Shown here one piece after another: positions 45,744-55,206 of a stretch of DNA of 64,000 bases; the first letter of the stretch is position 1, and every line of letters starts with the position of its first letter. Origin of the DNA: a gamma proteobacterium HTCC5015 (GTDB lineage Bacteria; Pseudomonadota; Gammaproteobacteria; HTCC5015); assembly GCA_000155715.1 (NCBI GenBank), contig DS990598.1:28481-92480 (forward strand). Direction: 5' to 3'. The notes under the pieces were generated by a model that saw nothing but the letters and a program-made list of their open reading frames with translations, was not told where the DNA came from and did not search any database. A program made the position numbers and the translations under genes.

Positions 45744-46617
45744 TTGGTGTAGGGCAACATTGCGTAATCGGCCATTTTTTGCGGGATAGATCGGTTTGCA
45801 CTTGACGGTTAATCCACCTTGTCGGCCCGAGCACCCAAGGGCATAAAGGCGACTCCTACAAATGTCTATCCGTCATTGCAAGCTGGATTTGGAATCTTCA
45901 TAACCACCTCTCGTCATTCCCGCGCAGGCGGGAATCCAGCGTCTTTGAGTGTGTGGAGCGGTAAAGCCACTGGGCTCCCGCCTGCGCGGGAGCGACGATG
46001 AGGGCGCGGTGGTGACGGTGGGGGTATCGTCATCGCTGCGAGGAGGCGCAGCCGACGCGGCAATCTGATGGTGTATTCGATGGGTGGGGTGCTTCGCCAC
46101 CAGCTCACAATTGACGACGCACTGTCGGCCCGAGGCGGGCCTCCCACAGGTATTTCTGATTACACCTTGCGGATAACCCAAGCCATCGTCATTCCCGCGC
46201 AGGCGGGAATCTAGCGTCTTTAAGTGAGCGGGGTGGTAAAGCCACTGGGCTCCCGCCTGCGCGGGAGCGACGATGAGAGTGCGGGAGCGACGATGAGGGC
46301 GCGGTGGTGACGGTGCGGGTATCGTCATCGCTGCGAGGAGGCGTAGCCGACGAGGCAATCTGTGGTTGTGTCCGATGGGCAGATTGCTTTGCCTATGGCT
46401 CGCACTGACGATTTAGTTGTCATTCCCAATTTGGTTTGGAAGCTGCATAGCTACCCCCTCGTCATTCCAAACTGGATTTGGAATCTCCATAACGGGGCTT
46501 CTCTGGTATAAGGCATGCGTTGGTCGAAACGGCTTGGTAGGGCGGAATCATCGGCATTCGGGGCGGGGTGAGTTTTAAATTGCTCCGTGGGTGCTATCAT
46601 GCGCTCCTTTATATGTT
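45744..46617. repeat. Long gap filled with dispersed palindromic repeats
   Basis: No gene is supported before pcnB. Two full copies of the large CATTCCCGCGCAGG...CCTGCGCGGGAGCGAC element lie at 45913-45996 and 46188-46271. Each is followed by GATGAGGGCGCGGTGGTGACGGTG and a GCTGCGAGGAGGCG...GCAATCTG element (about 46028-46065 and 46325-46362). A REP-like hairpin lies near 46128-46152, and two TCATTCC...GGTTTGGAA units near 46421-46490. TATCAT at 46595-46600 may be the -10 of pcnB. Confidence 0.7.
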
Positions 46618-47922
46618 ATGAGGGTTTGCGGTATTTCTACGCCCAATCGAATTTCTTCTGCGGATCACGCGATTCGCTGCCGCGATGTGCCGCGTTCGGT
46701 GCTGAATATTGTCGCGCGTTTGAACGAGGCGGGACACGAGGCCTATTTGGTCGGCGGCTGTGTACGCGATTTACTGATTGGCCTGCGCCCCAAGGACTTT
46801 GATGTAGCAACATCGGCGACCCCTGATGAGGTCAAGGCCTTGTTCCGCAACTGTCGGCTCGTGGGGCGTCGCTTCCGTTTGGCGCACATTTTGTTGGGGC
46901 GCGACTTTATCGAGGTGGCGACCTTTCGGGCGGGTCAAGAGAGCGCGGGCAAAAAGCAGGCTGTCGCCCACAGCGATAGCGGTCGCATTTTGAGCGATAA
47001 TGTCTATGGCTCCCTAGAGCAGGACGCGTTTCGTCGCGATTTTTCCGTCAACGCCCTGTATTTCGATGTGCGCGACGAGAGCATCGTCGACTACGTAGGC
47101 GCGATGGCCGATATCGAGGCGCGGCAGTTGCGCTTGATTGGCGATCCCGATACTCGCTACCGAGAGGACCCCGTGCGCATGCTGCGCGCGGTGCGATTTG
47201 CGGCCAAGTTGGGTTTTTCCATTGAGCCCCATACCGAAGCGCCGATTCGCGAGCTGTCGGATCACTTGGAAGACATCCCTCCTGCTCGCCTGTTCGACGA
47301 AGTGATTAAGTTGTTGCAGTCGGGGCATGGCGTGGCGTCACTCGATGGCCTTTGGCAGCATGACTTGCTGCGCTATTTGTTGCCGATGACTTACGGGAGT
47401 TTGTTGACGGAGCGTGGCGATCACTGGCGCCGTATGTTGGAACAGGCACTCAATAACACGGATGCGCGTCTAGCGCAGGGTAAGTCGACCAATCCCGCTT
47501 TTTTGTATGCCGTGCTGCTGTGGCCACCGCTGCGTGAGTGGCTGATTGAGACGGGTGGCGCGATGCCTGAGGACGGTGCGCCGCCGGTGATGCAAATCCA
47601 AGAGGCCGCCAACGAGATTTTTGATCGGCAAATTCACTACACGGCCATTCCCAAGCGCTTTTCGCAGATGATTCGCGATATGTGGTCGCTGCAGCACAAG
47701 CTGGAAAATTACGGAGGCGGTCGCGCCTTTGGCCTGTTGGCGAATAAGCGCTTTCGAGCGGCCTACGACTTTTTGCTGCTGCGCGAGGAGATGGGCGAGA
47801 ACACCAAAGAGCGCGCGAATTTTTGGACGCAGATTCAAGAGCTGGATGACGAGCAAGATCAAATGGATCTGGCGTCGACCCAAGCGCATAGAGGCCCGCG
47901 TCGCCGCCGTCGACGTCGCTAG
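46618..47922 (+). CDS. pcnB: Poly(A) polymerase I
   Basis: PcnB adds poly(A) tails to RNA 3' ends, promoting decay. The 434-residue protein has the nucleotidyltransferase motif AYLVGGCVRDLLIGLRPKDFDVAT with the two catalytic aspartates, then RRFRLAHILLGRDFIEVATFR and the neck/body region RYREDPVRMLRAVRFAAKLGF. It ends in a poly-arginine tail (RGPRRRRRRR), typical of PcnB. ATG at 46618 chosen; a TTG at 46591 is in frame but lies in the putative promoter. The TAG stop is followed at once by MITE-like sequence. Confidence 0.93.
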   Translation: MRVCGISTPNRISSADHAIRCRDVPRSVLNIVARLNEAGHEAYLVGGCVRDLLIGLRPKDFDVATSATPDEVKALFRNCRLVGRRFRLAHILLGRDFIEVATFRAGQESAGKKQAVAHSDSGRILSDNVYGSLEQDAFRRDFSVNALYFDVRDESIVDYVGAMADIEARQLRLIGDPDTRYREDPVRMLRAVRFAAKLGFSIEPHTEAPIRELSDHLEDIPPARLFDEVIKLLQSGHGVASLDGLWQHDLLRYLLPMTYGSLLTERGDHWRRMLEQALNNTDARLAQGKSTNPAFLYAVLLWPPLREWLIETGGAMPEDGAPPVMQIQEAANEIFDRQIHYTAIPKRFSQMIRDMWSLQHKLENYGGGRAFGLLANKRFRAAYDFLLLREEMGENTKERANFWTQIQELDDEQDQMDLASTQAHRGPRRRRRRR

Positions 47923-48030
47923 AGGCCCCCTGCTGGAAGCGGTTTTTGATCCGGCAAGGCAATAGGAGCGCAGTGTAGTGAGCTTACATAGATCATGGAC
48001 AACACAGCTGGGCGGGAAAAGGAGCTCAGC
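47923..48030. mobile_element. Degenerate relative of the 265-bp MITE between pcnB and folK
   Basis: CTGCTGGAAGC (47930-47940), GGCAAGGCA, GGAG-GC-GTGTAG, and CACAGCTGGGCGGGAAAA appear in the same order and spacing as in the left half of the 265-bp element (compare 55237-55330), with many substitutions and the terminal part missing. The element begins right after the pcnB TAG. The folK ribosome binding site (GGAGCTCAGCTC) lies at its far edge. Confidence 0.6.
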
Positions 48031-48033
48031 TCT

Positions 48034-48522
48034 GTGACTAGGGTTGTTTGTTATATCGGTATCGGTAGCAATCGAGACCAGCCGATGCAGCAAGTTGAGC
48101 GTGCTATAGAGCGCCTGAGGCGGGGCGAGATTGGGGTGCTGGTGGCGCTGTCTCCCCTGTATCGCAGTGCGCCGATGGGGCCTCAGGATCAGGCGGATTA
48201 CATCAATGCCGTCGCCGCGATTGAAACCGAGTTGAAACCGTTGGAACTGCTTGAAGCGCTACAGTCGATAGAGGCCGAGCAGGGCCGAAATCGCAGCAAG
48301 GAGCGGCGCTGGGGCGCTCGTACACTCGATTTGGATATTTTGCTCTACGGCGATGAATGCGTCGATCATGATCGATTGATTGTGCCCCATATAGGACTGA
48401 CGGAGCGCGCCTTTGTGTTGTATCCTCTGGCCGATATTGCGCCGCAGTTGCACTTGCCCGATGGGCGGCCACTGGCGGCGCTTCTCAGAGCTGTGCCCGC
48501 CGATGGTTTGCGCAAGCTCTAA
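48034..48522 (+). CDS. folK: 2-amino-4-hydroxy-6-hydroxymethyldihydropteridine pyrophosphokinase
   Basis: FolK pyrophosphorylates the pterin precursor of folate. The 162-residue product reads VVCYIGIGSNRDQPMQQVERAIERL, then LYRSAPMGPQDQADYINAVAAIET, and the signature RRWGARTLDLDILLYGD with the Mg-binding aspartates. GTG at 48034 was chosen (nine bases after GGAG and matching the family N-terminus); an ATG at 47995 lies within the repeat and would add thirteen unrelated residues. Confidence 0.93.
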   Translation: MTRVVCYIGIGSNRDQPMQQVERAIERLRRGEIGVLVALSPLYRSAPMGPQDQADYINAVAAIETELKPLELLEALQSIEAEQGRNRSKERRWGARTLDLDILLYGDECVDHDRLIVPHIGLTERAFVLYPLADIAPQLHLPDGRPLAALLRAVPADGLRKL

Positions 48523-48557
48523 GTGATAATACGAGATCGTCTAGCCAGCCACGCCCC

Positions 48558-49202
48558 ATGTCTGAAATGCCCAAATATATTGTTGTCGAAGGCCCGATTG
48601 GCGCCGGTAAAACCAGCTTGGCTAAGCGCTTGGCGCATAGCTACGGCAGTGAGCTGCTACTGGAGGCGGCCTCGGAAAACCCCTTTCTCGAAAAGTTTTA
48701 TCAAAACCCCAAGCAGCATGCGCTCGCCACGCAGATGTTCTTTTTGATGCAGCGCGCGGGGCAGGTTCAAGAACTGCGCCAAAGCGATCTGTTTGAGCCC
48801 GTTCGCGTCGCAGATTTTTTGATTGAAAAAGATCGGCTCTTTGCCGAGTTGATTCTCGATGCGGATGAATTAAAACTCTACCAGCAAATGTATCGTCACT
48901 TGACGCTGGATATGCCGCCACCCGATTTGGTGATTTATCTGCAAGCACCGGTGGACGTTCTTCAGCAGCGTATCGCCCGCCGTGGTATTGCCATGGAGCA
49001 GGGGATGTCGAATCAGTATTTGCAGTCGCTGTGCGATGCCTATACGAAATTTTTTCACGACTACCAGAGTTCGCCGCTCTTGGTGGTGAATGCGGAATCG
49101 CTGAATTTTGTCGATGTTGAGCAAGATTACCAGTGGTTATTAGAGCAGATTCCCCAGGTGACATCGGGTCGCCACTATTTCAACCCAGAGCCCATAAGGT
49201 AG
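48558..49202 (+). CDS. Deoxynucleoside kinase (dGK/dAK/dCK family)
   Basis: The enzyme phosphorylates deoxynucleosides for salvage. The 214-residue product has the P-loop VVEGPIGAGKTSLAKRL, the family's ENPFLEKFYQNPKQHALATQMFFLMQR and the DLVIYLQAPVDVLQQRIARRG lid region. It lies between folK and panB, a position where such a kinase is often seen in gammaproteobacteria. The exact base specificity cannot be read. Confidence 0.9.
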   Translation: MSEMPKYIVVEGPIGAGKTSLAKRLAHSYGSELLLEAASENPFLEKFYQNPKQHALATQMFFLMQRAGQVQELRQSDLFEPVRVADFLIEKDRLFAELILDADELKLYQQMYRHLTLDMPPPDLVIYLQAPVDVLQQRIARRGIAMEQGMSNQYLQSLCDAYTKFFHDYQSSPLLVVNAESLNFVDVEQDYQWLLEQIPQVTSGRHYFNPEPIR

Positions 49203-49206
49203 TTTT

Positions 49207-50022
49207 ATGAGTGTTCACAATACTCGTCCGCGCACTACGGTGACTTCTTTGAATAAAATGAAAGCGGAGGGGCAGAAAATTGCCTGCTTAACCGCCTATG
49301 ACGCCAGCTTTGCTGAGCAGCTCGATGACGCTGGTGTCGATGTGCTACTGGTGGGGGATTCCCTCGGCATGGTCGTTCAGGGTCTGGATAGCACGGTGCC
49401 CGTCACCATAGACGACATGGTCTACCACACGCGTGCCACTGCCCGCGGTGTTAATAAGTCGCTTCTGATGGCCGATATGCCGTTTATGAGTTTTTGCACC
49501 GAGGAGCAGGCGCTTACCAATGCCGCTCGTTTGATGCAAGAGGGCGGTGCGCACATGGTCAAGCTGGAAACTACTGAGGGCCAGATCGGCATTATTCGCC
49601 GTTTGGTCGATGCGGGAGTGCCCGTCTGTGCGCACCTCGGCTTGCGGCCGCAATCGGTGCATAAACTCGGTGGCTACCGAGTACAGGGGCGAGACGCGGA
49701 GTCGGGCGAATCTATGCTCAAAGAGGCGGTGGCACTAGAGGAAGCGGGCGCTGATTGCCTGCTGCTTGAGTGCGTTCCCGCCGCTTTGGCCGCTCGGATT
49801 ACTCAAACCGTCGGTATTCCAGTGATTGGCATTGGCGCGGGCGCAGACACGGATGGGCAAATTTTGGTGCTCTACGATATTTTGGGTATTTCTAAAGGAA
49901 AGCGACCCAAGTTCTCCAAGGATTACCTGCACGGGCAGGGCAGTGTGTTGGCGGCAGCAGAGCGCTATGTCAGCGATGTGAAAGCGGGTGTGTTCCCCGC
50001 CGCTGAGCACAGTTTCGAGTAA
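49207..50022 (+). CDS. panB: 3-methyl-2-oxobutanoate hydroxymethyltransferase
   Basis: PanB makes ketopantoate, the first committed step to pantothenate and CoA. The 271-residue protein contains TAYDASFAEQLDDAGVDVLLVGDSLGMVVQG, the metal/substrate motif, and GVPVCAHLGLRPQSVHKLGGYRVQGR and IGIGAG, standard for the family. Four bases after the kinase stop and five before panC. Confidence 0.96.
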   Translation: MSVHNTRPRTTVTSLNKMKAEGQKIACLTAYDASFAEQLDDAGVDVLLVGDSLGMVVQGLDSTVPVTIDDMVYHTRATARGVNKSLLMADMPFMSFCTEEQALTNAARLMQEGGAHMVKLETTEGQIGIIRRLVDAGVPVCAHLGLRPQSVHKLGGYRVQGRDAESGESMLKEAVALEEAGADCLLLECVPAALAARITQTVGIPVIGIGAGADTDGQILVLYDILGISKGKRPKFSKDYLHGQGSVLAAAERYVSDVKAGVFPAAEHSFE

Positions 50023-50027
50023 GCGCC

Positions 50028-50876
50028 ATGTGGCAGGCTGAATCGATTGAAAATTTGCGTCAGTCGCTGGGTGAGTGGCGACGCGCGGGTGAGCGCATCG
50101 CCTTTGTGCCGACTATGGGTAATTTACACGACGGTCACTTGAGCTTGATTGAGCGAGCTCATCAGGTGGCGGATCGCGTCGTTGTCAGTATTTTTGTTAA
50201 TCCGATGCAGTTCAATGACGCCGATGACCTCGCTCGCTACCCGAGAACGCTGGATGCGGACTGTGAAAAGCTTAGAGCGGCCTCGGTCGATGGCCTGTTC
50301 CTGCCGAGTAGTGCACTGTTGTACCCCAATGGCGACACCCAGATTACTCGGGTCTCTGTGCCGGGTTTGTCGGACGTGCTGGAGGGGGAGCATCGCCCCG
50401 GTCACTTTACTGGGGTGACGACGGTCGTGTGTAAGCTGTTCAATTGCGTTCAGCCCGACGTGGCGGTGTTTGGACAAAAAGATTTTCAGCAGCTGATGTT
50501 GATTCGCCACATGGTGGCCGACCTCAACATGCCCGTGGCGATTGAGGCGGTGCCGACCTATCGCGCTGCATCGGGCTTGGCACTGAGCTCACGCAATGGG
50601 TTGCTGGCTGATGTCAACCAAGAAAAAAGCGCGAAAATCTATCAAGTTCTGAAAAAATGCGCCGAAATGATTCAAAGTGATTGCAGGTTGTCCGAAGTGG
50701 AAGGCTTTGGCACGAAACAATTGAATGCGGCGGGTTTTGAGGTAGAGTATCTTGTGGTGCGGCGCAGCAGAGATTTGGCGCCACCGAGTCTGGATGACAA
50801 ACAAGTGGTTATCCTGACAGCGGCGCGAATTGACGGCGTTCGGCTCATTGATAATGTTGAGCTTGAGCGACCCTGA
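50028..50876 (+). CDS. panC: Pantothenate synthetase
   Basis: PanC joins pantoate and beta-alanine using ATP. The 282-residue product has the nucleotidyltransferase HIGH-like motif FVPTMGNLHDGHLSLIERA, FVNPMQFNDADDLARYPRT, and the loop FGQKDFQQLMLIRHMVADLN with SGLALSSRNGLL. Directly follows panB. Confidence 0.96.
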   Translation: MWQAESIENLRQSLGEWRRAGERIAFVPTMGNLHDGHLSLIERAHQVADRVVVSIFVNPMQFNDADDLARYPRTLDADCEKLRAASVDGLFLPSSALLYPNGDTQITRVSVPGLSDVLEGEHRPGHFTGVTTVVCKLFNCVQPDVAVFGQKDFQQLMLIRHMVADLNMPVAIEAVPTYRAASGLALSSRNGLLADVNQEKSAKIYQVLKKCAEMIQSDCRLSEVEGFGTKQLNAAGFEVEYLVVRRSRDLAPPSLDDKQVVILTAARIDGVRLIDNVELERP

Positions 50877-50884
50877 GCTATAAT
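50857..50884 (+). promoter_or_regulatory. Sigma-70 promoter of panD inside the end of panC
   Basis: TTGAGC (50857-50862) and TATAAT (50879-50884), 16 bases apart, stand at the panC stop and about 70 bases before panD. This suggests that panD has its own promoter. Confidence 0.65.
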
Positions 50885-50956
50885 GCGCCCCTTGCCATTC
50901 GTGGCGGATTTAAAAACCGTGGCCCGTGAGGGCGATCGAGAAAAGCGGAGAACACT

Positions 50957-51337
50957 ATGGAGCTCACACTCCTAAAAGCGAAGCTACACAAAGCAGCTGT
51001 TACCCACGCCGAGCTGGACTACGAGGGCTCTTGCGCCATCGATAGCGATTTGCTGGATGCGGCGGGTATGCATGAATACGAGCAGATCGAAATTTATAAC
51101 ATTACCAATGGCAATCGCTTTTCGACCTATATTATCCGTGGTGAAGCGGGCTCGGGCGTAATTTCTGTCAATGGCGCGGCGGCGCACTTGGCCGATCCCG
51201 GTGACCGTGTCATTATTTGTGCCTACGCGCGCATGCCTGCCCATGAAGCGCCCATGCACAAGCCGGCTTTGGTGTATCTTAATGAGCACAACGAAATTCA
51301 GCGCACGTCCAACACCATTCCCACTCAAGCCGCTTAG
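50957..51337 (+). CDS. panD: Aspartate 1-decarboxylase
   Basis: PanD is a pyruvoyl enzyme that makes beta-alanine, the other substrate of PanC. The 126-residue proenzyme has the self-cleavage site Gly24-Ser25 (DYEGSCAID), [17 protein letters not shown] and [19 protein letters not shown]. Length normal. Confidence 0.96.
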   Translation: MELTLLKAKLHKAAVTHAELDYEGSCAIDSDLLDAAGMHEYEQIEIYNITNGNRFSTYIIRGEAGSGVISVNGAAAHLADPGDRVIICAYARMPAHEAPMHKPALVYLNEHNEIQRTSNTIPTQAA

Positions 51338-51373
51338 TGGCTTGAGTCTCTGTGGCGCGGCTAGGCATTCGTA

Positions 51374-53020
51374 ATGACTGGCCGCCCCAGTAATCACATC
51401 CCTCCCGAGCTTTTACTTGAGGCCAGCGTTGAGCGCTTGAAAGACAAGCCGCTCAAACGGCTGTTTGAGCAAGACGCGAAACGCCATCAGCGCTTTTCAT
51501 TCGACGCCTGCGGCTTGCATCTCGACTACTCGAAAAATCGCATTGATGACGAGACCATGAGCGCTTTGCATCACTGGTTGCGCAGTTGTGATTTCGAGCG
51601 TTATCAGCAGCATTTCTTACAGGGTGAGGTTGTCAATCACACCGAGCAACGCGCTGCGGCACACTTTGCACTGCGCAGCTTGTCGCGACAGAGCTGCCTA
51701 GTGAATGGCAAAGATGTGATGCCTAGAGTGCGCGAGCAGCTCGCGCGCATGGGCGGTTTGGTTGATTCGGTACGCAGCGGCGAGTGGCGCGGCTATACGG
51801 GGCGACCCATTCGCCAAATTGTGAACATTGGCATTGGTGGTTCTGGGCTCGGGCCAAAGATGGCGACAGAGGCTTTGTCGCCCTACCACGCCGAACAACT
51901 CATAGCGCACTATGTATCTAATGTTGATGCCAGTGAAATGCATCAGGTACTACGCCAGTGTGAGCCTGAGACGACCTTGTTTGTGATTTGCTCCAAGAGC
52001 TTTGTGACCAAGGAAACTCTAACCAATGCACTGATTGCGCGGCGCTGGTTTTTTGCGGCCGGTGGTAACACCGCCGTGTTGCACCGCCACTTTGTCGCGG
52101 TTACTTCCAATCGCCCCGAGGCCAACCGCTTTGGCATTCACCCCGATCAGCAATACGAAATGTGGGATTGGGTGGGCGGTCGTTTTTCGCTGTGGTCGAG
52201 TATTGGCTTGAGTACAGCGCTAATGATTGGCATGGAGCGCTTTCACGAGTTACTGCGCGGCGCTGAGAGCATGGATCGTCACTTTGCTACCGCGCCACAG
52301 GAACGCAATATGCCAGTGGTTCTGGCACTGCTAAGCGCCTGGTACAGTCGCTACTGGCAGGCTCAGTCCCACGCCGTTTTGCCCTATGACCACTATCTAC
52401 GATTTTTGCCCGAGCACTTGCAGCAGCTTGATATGGAGAGTTGCGGGAAGTCGGTGGATCGCGAGGGAGAGCCTGTGGAGCAGGATACAGGGTCCATCTT
52501 GTGGGGCACGGCGGGAACTGATGGACAGCACACCTATTTTCAACTGCTTCATCAAGGCACGCGCCTCGTGCCCGCAGATTTTATACTGATCAAAGAGAGT
52601 CATAACCCTTACGGCGATAATCAGCTCTGGCTGGTGGCCAGTGCGATTGCCCAAATGGAGGGCTTGATGCGGGGTAAGACGGGGAAAGAGGCAGCGATAG
52701 AGCTGTCTGATAAAGGCTTGAGCGATGAGCGCGTCGAGGCTTTGTTGCCCTATTGTACGTTTGAGGGCAACCGGCCCAGCAACGCCTTGGTGATGGAGCG
52801 TTTAACGCCGACAACACTGGGCGCTTTATTGGCTTTGTACGAGCACAAGACCTTTGTGCAAAGTGTCTTGTGGAATATTAACCCCTTTGATCAGTGGGGC
52901 GTTGAATACGGCAAGCAGTTAGCGCGCACCATTGTCGACGAAGCCGAGTGTGATGATGCCGCCGAGCGCGCGGAGCACGATGCTTCGACACAATCTTTAA
53001 TCGACCGTTTGTTGAAGTAA
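51374..53020 (+). CDS. pgi: Glucose-6-phosphate isomerase
   Basis: Pgi interconverts glucose-6-phosphate and fructose-6-phosphate. The 548-residue protein has the family signatures NIGIGGSGLGPKMATEAL, SKSFVTKETLTNA, DWVGGRFSLWSSIGLS and the catalytic stretch GQHTYFQLLHQGTRLVPADFI. It lies 36 bases after panD. Confidence 0.96.
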   Translation: MTGRPSNHIPPELLLEASVERLKDKPLKRLFEQDAKRHQRFSFDACGLHLDYSKNRIDDETMSALHHWLRSCDFERYQQHFLQGEVVNHTEQRAAAHFALRSLSRQSCLVNGKDVMPRVREQLARMGGLVDSVRSGEWRGYTGRPIRQIVNIGIGGSGLGPKMATEALSPYHAEQLIAHYVSNVDASEMHQVLRQCEPETTLFVICSKSFVTKETLTNALIARRWFFAAGGNTAVLHRHFVAVTSNRPEANRFGIHPDQQYEMWDWVGGRFSLWSSIGLSTALMIGMERFHELLRGAESMDRHFATAPQERNMPVVLALLSAWYSRYWQAQSHAVLPYDHYLRFLPEHLQQLDMESCGKSVDREGEPVEQDTGSILWGTAGTDGQHTYFQLLHQGTRLVPADFILIKESHNPYGDNQLWLVASAIAQMEGLMRGKTGKEAAIELSDKGLSDERVEALLPYCTFEGNRPSNALVMERLTPTTLGALLALYEHKTFVQSVLWNINPFDQWGVEYGKQLARTIVDEAECDDAAERAEHDASTQSLIDRLLK

Positions 53021-53486
53021 TCCTGTCTATTTGTCTTTGACAGCGCAGTCCTATTATGACCAGTCAGTCGCCTCTCCTGTCATTGCTGCGAGCCGTAGGT
53101 GAAGCAATCTGCCCATCAAATACGCCAACAGATTGCGTCGCTGCGCTCGCAATGACGGGTATTACGCCTTGCCTATTTTTTAAAAACGGGTCATTCCCGC
53201 GTAGGCGGGAATCCAGCGTCTTTGAGTGCGTGGGGTAGTAAAGCCACTGGGCTCCCGCCTACGCGGGAGCGACAGTAAGGGTGTGTGAGGACGCCTTTAT
53301 GCTCGTGGGTGCTTGAGCCGATGCTCCGTTATGGAGATTCCAAATCAAGTTTGGAATGACGGTCAGGGGATACAGATTGCCACTCCTCGCAATGACCACA
53401 AGGTAGCAGGTTGCCGCGTCGGTTGGATCTCTTCTCAATGACGAGGTGGTTTAACGCTCTTCCAATGCGTGGTGTGCTCTGCGTGG
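53021..53486. repeat. Gene-free gap with dispersed palindromic repeats
   Basis: At 53079-53156 a hairpin element opens GTCATTGCTGCGAG and closes CTCGCAATGAC, with inner arms GAAGCAATCTG/CAGATTGC. At 53190-53273 lies the large element of the CATTCCCGCG family, here with GCGTAGGCGGG in the left arm and CCCGCCTACGC in the right, both differing by one base from the copies near 46 kb. A TTCCAAATCAAGTTTGGAATGAC unit lies at about 53340-53362. No gene is seen. Confidence 0.7.
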
Positions 53487-54590
53487 CTAGCCCTGCGATA
53501 AATTGGCTTCGATCACTTTTTCGATCAACGCGATTTTTTCCTCGAGGCGTTCTTTGCTTTTTGCCGTGGTGGTGACGTGTCCTAGCTTGCGTTTGGATTT
53601 GGGGGCTTTGCCGTAGTCGTGAAAGTGGCAGGCCGTCATTTTGAGCACATCCTCGGCTTTGGGCATTTTGGAGATGCAGTTCACCATAGCGGCGAAGCCG
53701 TCTACTCGCGTGCTGCCGAGAGGGAGTCCTGTAATGGCGCGCAGGTGGTTTTCAAACTGACTGCAAACAGCGCCCTCAATCGACCAGTGGCCCGAGTTGT
53801 GCACGCGAGGGGCCACTTCGTTGGCCACCAACTCGCCGTCGACGAGAAAAAACTCGACCGCGAGCACGCCGACATAATTGAGTTTTTCCAGCAGTGGTGT
53901 CACCAGCTTTTCCGCTTGGCGTTGCAGGGCGTCGCTGACATAGGGCACGCGGCTGATGTGGAGGATGCCTCCGACGTGATCGTTCTGTGCCAGTGGGTAA
54001 AATTTGGTCTCGCCGGCGCGGCCGCGAACACTGAGCAAAGAGACTTCGCAGTCGAAAGGTACCATGCCCTCGTAAATAGCGGCCTGACCACTCATGGCGG
54101 CGATGGCGTCGGCCACCTGCGAGGCTTCGCGCAGTACAAATTGGCCTTTGCCGTCGTAGCCGAGGCGGCGAGTTTTCAAAATGCCAGGCAGACCAATGGT
54201 TTCAATGGCTTGGCGTAAGTCGGCTTCGTTGTCGACGGCTTGGTGAGGCGCCGTGGGAATGCCTTGACTGTGAAACAGTTGTTTTTCATCGAGGCGATCT
54301 TGGGCTACCTCCAAGGCTTGGCTGGGCGGGTAGGCGGTGACCGCAGACTCAAGAGCGCGCAGGGCATCGGCGGGGACATTTTCGAAGTCGAAGGTCACCA
54401 CATCACAGCTTTCCGCCAGTTCCCGCAGCTTATCCGTGTCGTCGTAGTCTCCGACGATGTGTCGATTGGCGACGCGGGCACCCGCCGCGTCTTTGGAGGG
54501 ATCGAGTACGGTGAAGGACTGTCCCAGTGGATAGCCCGCTAGAATCATCATTTTGGCCAGTTGGCCACCACCGATAATGCCGATGTTCAT
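53487..54590 (-). CDS. purK: 5-(carboxyamino)imidazole ribonucleotide synthase
   Basis: PurK carboxylates AIR to N5-CAIR with ATP and bicarbonate in purine synthesis. The 367-residue ATP-grasp protein shows GIIGGGQLAKMM, TFDFENVPADAL, KTRRLGYDGKGQ and EVAPRVHNSGHWSIEG. It starts three bases after purE and forms an operon with it. Confidence 0.96.
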   Translation of the reverse strand: MNIGIIGGGQLAKMMILAGYPLGQSFTVLDPSKDAAGARVANRHIVGDYDDTDKLRELAESCDVVTFDFENVPADALRALESAVTAYPPSQALEVAQDRLDEKQLFHSQGIPTAPHQAVDNEADLRQAIETIGLPGILKTRRLGYDGKGQFVLREASQVADAIAAMSGQAAIYEGMVPFDCEVSLLSVRGRAGETKFYPLAQNDHVGGILHISRVPYVSDALQRQAEKLVTPLLEKLNYVGVLAVEFFLVDGELVANEVAPRVHNSGHWSIEGAVCSQFENHLRAITGLPLGSTRVDGFAAMVNCISKMPKAEDVLKMTACHFHDYGKAPKSKRKLGHVTTTAKSKERLEEKIALIEKVIEANLSQG

Positions 54591-54592
54591 GT

Positions 54593-55105
54593 TTAGGCCT
54601 CGCGAGGATCGGGTTGAGCCAGTACTTTCTCGGTTTGCGCCTGTCGGAATTCTCGGTAGGCGCGGCGAATCTCGGGGTAGTGATTGCCGAGCATGGCGGC
54701 GGCGAGTAGGCCGGCGTTTTTCGCGCCGGCGTCACCAATGGCCAGTGTGCCTACGGGCACGCCGCCGGGCATTTGCACGATCGACAAGAGCGAGTCGTTG
54801 CCGTTGAGGGCTCGAGATTTAACGGGTACGCCGAGCACGGGCAGCTCGGTTTTGGCGGCAACCATGCCGGGCAAGTGGGCTGCACCGCCAGCGCCGGCGA
54901 CAATGACTTCAAGGCGGCGCTCAGCGGCGCTCTCGGCGTATTCGAACATTAGGTCGGGCGTTCGGTGAGCGGACACGACTTTGACTTCGTAGGGCACGCC
55001 TAGCTGCTCGAGAATATCGGCGCAGTGCTGCATGGTGGGCCAGTCTGAAGTAGAGCCCATGATGATGCCAACCAGTGGATGCTCGGGAGTTGTCGCTGTT
55101 GTCAT
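54593..55105 (-). CDS. purE: N5-carboxyaminoimidazole ribonucleotide mutase
   Basis: PurE converts N5-CAIR to CAIR. The 170-residue class I enzyme has [36 protein letters not shown]-type residues ([15 protein letters not shown]) and [14 protein letters not shown]. First gene of the purEK operon; a MITE lies about 100 bases upstream of it. Confidence 0.96.
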   Translation of the reverse strand: MTTATTPEHPLVGIIMGSTSDWPTMQHCADILEQLGVPYEVKVVSAHRTPDLMFEYAESAAERRLEVIVAGAGGAAHLPGMVAAKTELPVLGVPVKSRALNGNDSLLSIVQMPGGVPVGTLAIGDAGAKNAGLLAAAMLGNHYPEIRRAYREFRQAQTEKVLAQPDPREA

Positions 55106-55206
55106 AGGGACGCTCGCTTAGTGTGCGAATAACAGAGTGTGAAAAGCGGGGGATTATAACAGATTGCCCGTGTTGCGCTCATCGACAGTTGATACAAAGC
55201 CTGCTA

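Noticed and set aside
45840-46400. A CRISPR-like array suggested by repeated CCCGCGCAGGCGGG blocks
   Set aside because: Copies are few, unevenly spaced, themselves palindromic at both ends, and scattered at other loci; no cas genes are near.
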